Shown one piece after another: positions 59,227 through 64,000 of a stretch of 64,000 nucleotides of DNA. The number at the start of each line of letters is the position of its first letter. Position 1 is the first letter of the stretch. A program made the translations under genes and the position numbers. The notes beneath the pieces are model-generated. The model searched no databases. It was given only the letters and a program-made list of their open reading frames with translations, and had not been told where the DNA came from. The stretch spans positions 620,001-684,000 of the forward strand of contig NZ_QWDC01000001.1 in the NCBI RefSeq assembly GCF_003432115.1, in the 5' to 3' direction. This DNA is from Mucilaginibacter conchicola. Lineage in GTDB: Bacteria; Bacteroidota; Bacteroidia; Sphingobacteriales; Sphingobacteriaceae.

Positions 59227-59808
59227 TTAGCGGAGTTCAGTTTCGTTATGGACAACCGCAAGAATTGTTGGCGGTACAACTTTATTGCCTTTCTTGAATA
59301 TCAGATTTCTTTTTGTGCTGTCTAAAACAGCATAATCATATCTATTAGTGTTGCGAGATGATGGGTTACTGAACTTGATCGTATCCTTGTTAATTGTGTA
59401 GAGACCAATTTCATCATCTATACCAAAACAAATATTTCTCATCTTGAACCGGCCATTCTGTTTCAGCATCAGTGTTGTTGTGCAATTTGCAACACCTTCT
59501 CTGCCGGCAATTAATACACTCTTACTTTCAAAATCGCTGTAGTTGATTATGCCGTATGGCCGCAAAGCGATAAGTGCTAACAATAGCAACACCAAACAGG
59601 CCTTATATAATCGCTGCTTATTTTTAAAGTGCTCTTTAGCTGCAAAATAAAGCTGACGTAAAGCACCGAAAAATAACACAGTCACTACTATCGCTAAAAA
59701 AGGCCATAATAACATGTTGAAACCACCCAAAGCCCCTTCCCAAAAATAGAGGGTGTTAACAATCAGAAATACTAAAACGGAGAAAAAGAGAAGTTTGCTT
59801 TTGAACAT
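59227..59808 (-). CDS. Hypothetical membrane protein
   Basis: I take the ATG at 59808 (MFKSKLLFFSVLVFLIVNTLYF), giving 193 residues; eight more codons are open upstream from a TTG-type start. Three membrane helices lie in the first ~90 residues, followed by an external domain of about 100 residues with beta strands: SVLIAGREGVANCTTTLMLKQNGRFKMRN and a DTIKFSNPSS turn. I do not recognise the family. It lies between the broken gene and the receptor terminator. Confidence 0.65.
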   Translation of the reverse strand: MFKSKLLFFSVLVFLIVNTLYFWEGALGGFNMLLWPFLAIVVTVLFFGALRQLYFAAKEHFKNKQRLYKACLVLLLLALIALRPYGIINYSDFESKSVLIAGREGVANCTTTLMLKQNGRFKMRNICFGIDDEIGLYTINKDTIKFSNPSSRNTNRYDYAVLDSTKRNLIFKKGNKVVPPTILAVVHNETELR

Positions 59809-59852
59809 GATAAGGCACCCGAGGTTTACCAAAGATAATATCTTCCATAAAC

Positions 59853-59883
59853 AAAAAAAGCGGGCAGCTCGCCCGCCCGCTTT
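59853..59883 (-). terminator. Intrinsic terminator after the TonB receptor gene
   Basis: GCGGGC and GCCCGC form a perfect 6-bp stem around AGCTC-type loop sequence, followed by TTTTTTTG in the minus direction. It is about 115 bp beyond the receptor stop. Confidence 0.75.
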
Positions 59884-59947
59884 CGAGAAAAACTAAATTA
59901 TACCTAAAAAACAATAGGATCTTTATTCAAGTCGAAAGTCTAATGTC

Positions 59948-59976
59948 CAAAGTCCCTTACCTGCGGACTTTCGGAC
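59948..59976. repeat. Small inverted repeat near the receptor stop
   Basis: GTCCAAAGTCC and GGACTTTCGGAC pair with one bulge. The surrounding bases repeat GTC-AAAGTC units, so this may be a remnant of a dispersed palindrome. Confidence 0.45.
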
Positions 59977-59996
59977 TAAAGACTTCCGACTCACGA

Positions 59997-62945
59997 CTAC
60001 TTACCGCTCAGCAAGCCGTCCAGCGTAACCGAGGCATAGTAAATACCACCGATGGTTGGGCCGCCTGCATATTGTATGTAGCGTTTATTAAATACGTTGC
60101 TGGCTCCAATTTTAAACGTTGCATAGTAAACCGGTACGCGCAGGGTAACCTGTGCATCCAGCGTACCCACTGCAGGTACCCGGCCAGTAACCAATGGGCT
60201 CTCCCACAGGTATGATTGCTGCCATTTGTACACTACGTTGAAACCAAAATTCTTAACCACTTCGCGGTTGCCGAACGAGAAGTTGCCACTCCACTCAGGT
60301 GTGTTAAAGCCGGTAACAAATATGTCTGATGCTTTCTGTGCTTTTAGTTTGTTGAAGCTAACGTTACCGGATACGGTGTAACGCTGGTAGAAATTCCAGC
60401 TTAAACCTGCCGATGAACCATAGTTGTTGTAGATGTTCTTAGCGTTAGTGTACACACGGTAACGGCTCTGACCCTGGCTGGCAGCGTTGTTTGCTGTGGC
60501 TGTTGTAGGGTCGCGGTTAATATCCAACATGGCTAACACAGCGGCATCGCTGCCAACGGTTGCACCGTTCGGCACAAATACCTGCACCTGGCCAAGGAAA
60601 CCATTGTAACGGTTAGCATAAGCATCAATATCAAGAAATACTTTATTATCAAACAATACGCCTTTGTAACCTACCTCGAATGAAGTGATCTGCTCAGGGC
60701 GTGCCTTAGGAAGGTTAGCTACCTGCAATAAGCTACGGTTAGCTAAAGCAGTGGCATCATCGCCGGTTGTTGATTGCGCTTTTACAGCAGCATTAAATGC
60801 TGTAACCGATTGCTGAGTGTAGCTGTTATTCAGATAGCCTAAACCATCATTAATAAATTCCAAACTGCCTACGCGTTTAACACGGCCATTATTTACATAA
60901 GACAATGCCTCAAACAACGACGGGAAACGGTAACCATTCTGGAAGGTGAACCTGAAGTTATGGTTAACATTAGGCGAATAAACCGCTGCCAAACGTGGTG
61001 TAAACTTAGGATCAAAGTATGGGTTATAATCGTAGCGTAATGAGCCAAATAACTTTAATTTCTCATCAAAGAAAGTTTTGGTTGCCTGTGCAAATGCACC
61101 ATATTTTTTGTAGATCACGTTATCGCCAAAGCTGCCATCGGCCAGTGGCTTGTTACGGTCAGCAATTGAGCGGGTAAAATCCACGAAGTTGTTACCATCA
61201 GGCGTTATAGAATAAACGCGCACATCGGCGCCCACGAGCAGGTCAACAAACTTGATCCTGTCGCTCAGGTCGTATTGTGCTTCGGCGTTGTATAAATGGC
61301 TTTTTTGAACCAGGGCAGCGCCACCGGTTTCAGGGGCATCTGGTATCAGGCTCGATTTTATATCCCAGTTATTAATGCCGATGATCTGCTTGCGCAGGGC
61401 ATCAAAAGCCGGAGTGCCGGGCTCCACCCTCCCGGCATCCGCGGCTGCACGCGCCGCCTGCGTGGCAGCCGCGAGATTAGCAGAGGTCAGTCCACCGTTT
61501 GCATTACCGTAAGCGGTTAACGCGTTTTTGTAAGTTGTCCCCCATGCGCTATTGCTGGCATGGTTCAAATCAAGGTTATCGGCCAGCGGTTTCACGTTGA
61601 ATGAGTTACCGGTATTTTCTATAGACTCATAGGCACGCACCAAAAACTCTTTACCTTTTAGTTCCAGTTTATGATTTTGTACAGTTGCACCATTCAGTGA
61701 TATTTTATTACCGCGTTGAAAAACACCGTCCATGCGGCCATAGCGGTAAGTATATGATAACTGCAGATCGGGATTGAATTTATAAGCTACCGTACCATCC
61801 AGTTTAAGGTTGGTTACTTTAGGGTCAACCAGGTCAACCTCGTTATAACCGGTACGCGCAACGGTAAGGTTTGGCCTTGCCACACCATCAACCACAATTC
61901 CTTTTATTGACACGGTGTTACTGCCAGCCAATGCGTCATCACCGTACTTGTTCCAGCCGTCGTAGGCAGCATTGTTAGCGCCGGTTAGTTCAGGATAAGC
62001 GGGGTTAGCGGTCTTCAAATTGCCGGGGTTTTGATCCAGGCGGGTGTTTGATTGCCAGTCGGTACCGGTAAGGTAGCTGGCGTTTACTTTGAATGCGAAC
62101 TTATCATTCCATGCTTTAGCAAAGCGGATAGCCGTTTCATTAATAGTGCTTGCATTTACACCTATATTATCCACATGGTTAACGCCCGTGCGGTGATAAA
62201 AGCTTAAGCCCTGTGTTTTAAATGGATCTTTAGTGAATAAGTTTGATAGACCGTTGATAGCATTGGTACCATAAAGTGCTGCGGCTGCACCCGGTGTTAT
62301 CTCCAGGCTGGCAATATCCAATTCGGTTGGGCCAATGGCGTTACCCAGCGGTACACCCAAAGTTGCCGACTGCATATCAACCCCATCAACCAGTTGCATA
62401 AACCTAAAGTTATTAGGGCTGTTAAAACCACGGGTGTTGGGTACCTTAAGCGTGATACTTGTAGTGGTCATCTGAACACCTTTAACGTTCTCCAAAGCAT
62501 CGTAAAAGCTTGGGCCGGGTGATTGTTTCAAAGCCGTAATGCTCAGTTTCTCAATCGCCACCGGAGACTTCAATAATTTCTCCTCGCGGCGCGATGCAGT
62601 TACCACCACCTCATTTATCAGTAGTGATTGCGTGGTTAGCTGTACGTTTACATTACTATTTGCACTGCGTATGGTAAACTCCTGCGAGTGATAGCCTACC
62701 GCGCTGAACACTAATGTATATGGAAATTTAGCCTGGGTAGTTAGTGAGAATTTACCAGTGCTATCTGTTGATGTTCTGTTATCGGTACCTTTAATAGATA
62801 CCGTTGTGCCTATAAGTGGCTGGCCGTGGTCATCTTTAACCTGGCCGCTTAAGATATAACTGCCATTAAGTTGCGCCGAGGCCAGGCCCGGGACAAGGAC
62901 TAAAAAGAGTATAATAAGTTTTATTAAACTTTTAAAAGATTTCAT
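59997..62945 (-). CDS. TonB-dependent receptor, possibly for a sulfur compound
   Basis: A 982-residue outer membrane receptor with signal peptide (about 1-24), a carboxypeptidase regulatory-like domain (ILSGQVKDDHGQPLIGTTVSIKG), plug with EVVVTASRREEKLLKSPVAIE and LEITPGAAAALYGTNAINGL, and a barrel. It lacks a SusD partner and an STN domain, so it resembles siderophore/cobalamin-type or peptide receptors rather than SusC. Its message begins with a poly-Cys leader peptide, and the cys operon is its neighbour. So it probably imports a sulfur-bearing nutrient when cysteine is short. The ligand itself is unknown. Confidence 0.88.
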   Translation of the reverse strand: MKSFKSLIKLIILFLVLVPGLASAQLNGSYILSGQVKDDHGQPLIGTTVSIKGTDNRTSTDSTGKFSLTTQAKFPYTLVFSAVGYHSQEFTIRSANSNVNVQLTTQSLLINEVVVTASRREEKLLKSPVAIEKLSITALKQSPGPSFYDALENVKGVQMTTTSITLKVPNTRGFNSPNNFRFMQLVDGVDMQSATLGVPLGNAIGPTELDIASLEITPGAAAALYGTNAINGLSNLFTKDPFKTQGLSFYHRTGVNHVDNIGVNASTINETAIRFAKAWNDKFAFKVNASYLTGTDWQSNTRLDQNPGNLKTANPAYPELTGANNAAYDGWNKYGDDALAGSNTVSIKGIVVDGVARPNLTVARTGYNEVDLVDPKVTNLKLDGTVAYKFNPDLQLSYTYRYGRMDGVFQRGNKISLNGATVQNHKLELKGKEFLVRAYESIENTGNSFNVKPLADNLDLNHASNSAWGTTYKNALTAYGNANGGLTSANLAAATQAARAAADAGRVEPGTPAFDALRKQIIGINNWDIKSSLIPDAPETGGAALVQKSHLYNAEAQYDLSDRIKFVDLLVGADVRVYSITPDGNNFVDFTRSIADRNKPLADGSFGDNVIYKKYGAFAQATKTFFDEKLKLFGSLRYDYNPYFDPKFTPRLAAVYSPNVNHNFRFTFQNGYRFPSLFEALSYVNNGRVKRVGSLEFINDGLGYLNNSYTQQSVTAFNAAVKAQSTTGDDATALANRSLLQVANLPKARPEQITSFEVGYKGVLFDNKVFLDIDAYANRYNGFLGQVQVFVPNGATVGSDAAVLAMLDINRDPTTATANNAASQGQSRYRVYTNAKNIYNNYGSSAGLSWNFYQRYTVSGNVSFNKLKAQKASDIFVTGFNTPEWSGNFSFGNREVVKNFGFNVVYKWQQSYLWESPLVTGRVPAVGTLDAQVTLRVPVYYATFKIGASNVFNKRYIQYAGGPTIGGIYYASVTLDGLLSGK

Positions 62946-63009
62946 GAATTAGGTTGTATTTAGTTTAGTTGAAAAAAATGTGAACAGGTTGGAGCCGTGC
63001 CGGATAGCT

Positions 63010-63048
63010 TTAACAGCAGCAGCAACAGCATGCAGTTGAGAGCTGCAT
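63010..63048 (-). CDS. Poly-cysteine leader peptide MQLSTACCCCCC
   Basis: The minus strand from the ATG at 63048 reads 12 codons, M-Q-L-S-T-A followed by six Cys codons (TGC TGT TGC TGC TGC TGT), then TAA at 63010. It begins about 55 nt after the likely transcription start and ends 64 bp before the receptor ATG. Six Cys codons in a row are very unlikely to occur by chance in a 295-bp intergenic region, and would stall ribosomes when Cys-tRNA is low. A 7-bp stem (CATGCAG/CTGCATG) encloses its start codon. I see no clear terminator hairpin after it, though seven Us occur at about 62972. Confidence 0.75.
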   Translation of the reverse strand: MQLSTACCCCCC

Positions 63049-63109
63049 GTTTCTTTTAAAGTTCAATGATGCGGGGTATAAATAATACATTGTCTATAGA
63101 ATTACTCGA

Positions 63110-63140
63110 CAAAAATATTAATTGTTTCATGGCATCCAAA
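63110..63140 (-). promoter_or_regulatory. Promoter of the receptor gene (TTTG-N19-TATTTTTG)
   Basis: On the minus strand TTTG at 63137-63140 and TATTTTTG at 63110-63117 are separated by exactly 19 bases, a full match to the Bacteroidota promoter. The start should be near 63104, giving a 5' leader of about 160 nt that contains the poly-Cys ORF. Confidence 0.8.
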
Positions 63141-63239
63141 AAAATTCTAACATTTTTTTAATTCCCTCGGTCTGCAAGAAGCTATGTAGGTTTTTATGCG
63201 GTAAATACGTATAATTGTCGACCAAATTAATATACTTTA

Positions 63240-64000
63240 ATGTCCTTCTCCTACCGCCGCATCATCATAAAAATTGGTTCAAACGTATTAACCCGACCTG
63301 ATGGCCTACCCGATACCGACAGGATAGCGCATCTGGTAGACCAAATAGCGTCGATAAAAAAGCAGGGCATCGAAGTGATATTGGTATCCTCAGGCGCTGT
63401 AGCATCAGGCAGGAGTCTGATCAGCATATCAGAAAAATCTGATGCCGTAGCTGTGAGGCAGTTACTGGCATCTATCGGGCAGGTTAAACTTATTAATACC
63501 TACTCTGCCCTGTTTGAGAAATATGACATCCTGTGTTCGCAGGTGTTGGTGACTAAAGAAGATTTTCGCGATAGGCTGCATTACCTCAACATGCGCAACT
63601 GCCTGGAGATCTTACTGCAGCACCAGGTTATACCGGTTATTAATGAGAACGATGTGGTATCGGTAACCGAATTAATGTTTACCGATAATGACGAGTTGGC
63701 TGGCTTATTAGCTTCAATGCTGAACGCACAGGCGCTCATAGTACTCACCAACGTAAACGGCATCTATACCGGCGACCCTAAACTGCCCGGCTCATCCGTT
63801 ATCACTGAGATCACCAACGGCGGGCTGGATTTTGCTTCGTTTGTAAGCTCGGGCAAGTCGCAGTTTGGCCGTGGCGGGATGATCACTAAATCGACCATTG
63901 CCGATAAAGTGGCCCGTTTGGGTATTGCCGTGCATATTGCAAACGGCACAAAGGATAACATCCTTACAGATGTTTTGGCTAACCAGATAGAGCATACCCG
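63240..64000 (+). CDS. proB: Glutamate 5-kinase, partial at the window edge
   Basis: An ATG at 63240 opens a frame that stays open to the end of the window (253 codons). IIIKIGSNVLTRPDGLP, VILVSSGAVASGR, QLLASIGQVKLI, VIPVINENDVVSV, FTDNDELAGLLASM and VNGIYTGDPK are the glutamate 5-kinase motifs, and GRGGMITKSTIADKVARLGI is the K-containing substrate loop. It catalyses the first step of proline synthesis. The 294-bp region before it is shared with the divergent receptor gene. A C-terminal part is missing, so a PUA domain cannot be checked. Confidence 0.95.
   Translation, partial: MSFSYRRIIIKIGSNVLTRPDGLPDTDRIAHLVDQIASIKKQGIEVILVSSGAVASGRSLISISEKSDAVAVRQLLASIGQVKLINTYSALFEKYDILCSQVLVTKEDFRDRLHYLNMRNCLEILLQHQVIPVINENDVVSVTELMFTDNDELAGLLASMLNAQALIVLTNVNGIYTGDPKLPGSSVITEITNGGLDFASFVSSGKSQFGRGGMITKSTIADKVARLGIAVHIANGTKDNILTDVLANQIEHT

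Noticed and set aside
1..64000. CRISPR arrays, tRNAs, transposases or phage genes
   Set aside because: I found no evenly spaced repeats, no tRNA-like T-arm with acceptor pairing, and no transposase or phage protein motifs.

Overview
The window comes from a Bacteroidota chromosome, most likely a member of the Sphingobacteriaceae close to Mucilaginibacter or Pedobacter. This placement is an inference from gene content. The evidence is two SusC/SusD pairs, an ECF sigma factor with a FecR anti-sigma factor, many glycoside hydrolases of Bacteroidota type, lipoprotein signal peptides, and promoters of the TTTG-N19-TAnnTTTG kind. I see no tRNA, CRISPR array, transposase or phage gene.

Region 1 (1-16942) is a carbohydrate-use locus. 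A sigma/FecR pair reads divergently. FecR is followed by SusC and SusD, a terminator, then a GH116-GNAT-GH172 unit, another terminator, and a four-gene unit: GH27, a PQQ/cytochrome c dehydrogenase, GH140 and a polysaccharide deacetylase that runs off the left edge. Region 2 (17233-29506) holds a RibD-type reductase, a GntR-family regulator with a sugar-binding-like domain, and a second locus: esterase, GH97, SusD, SusC and GH5. A 16-bp direct-repeat motif stands upstream of three of its units at a fixed distance from likely -7 boxes, so these units probably form one regulon.

Region 3 (29600-50600) is mostly housekeeping and accessory: a membrane LuxR/DUF4199 pair, a flavin oxidoreductase, two glycosyltransferases, UbiX, Ppx and Ppk1, a YajQ protein, Hsp20, a thioesterase, a GlcD-type oxidase with FolB, glutaryl-CoA dehydrogenase, a TPR histidine kinase, a GH1 enzyme, a DinB-lipoprotein-SCO-cytochrome c chain, and the RNase P RNA. 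Several dispersed palindromic repeats lie between these genes.

Region 4 (50600-63240) is about sulfur. An assimilatory operon encodes sulfite reductase with an extra C-terminal helical domain, CobA, a siroheme-synthase/TauE fusion, an iron-sulfur APS reductase, CysD and CysN. Its leader contains a small ORF with tandem Cys codons followed by an intrinsic terminator. A gene broken by a 47-bp tandem duplication, flanked by 62-bp direct repeats, comes next. Then a TonB-dependent receptor is preceded by a good promoter and a 12-codon ORF reading MQLSTACCCCCC, which looks like a cysteine-sensing leader peptide. The window ends inside proB.

The most interesting signals are the poly-cysteine leader of the receptor, the Cys-Cys leader with attenuator of the sulfur operon, the duplication-broken gene, and the 16-bp regulon motif.
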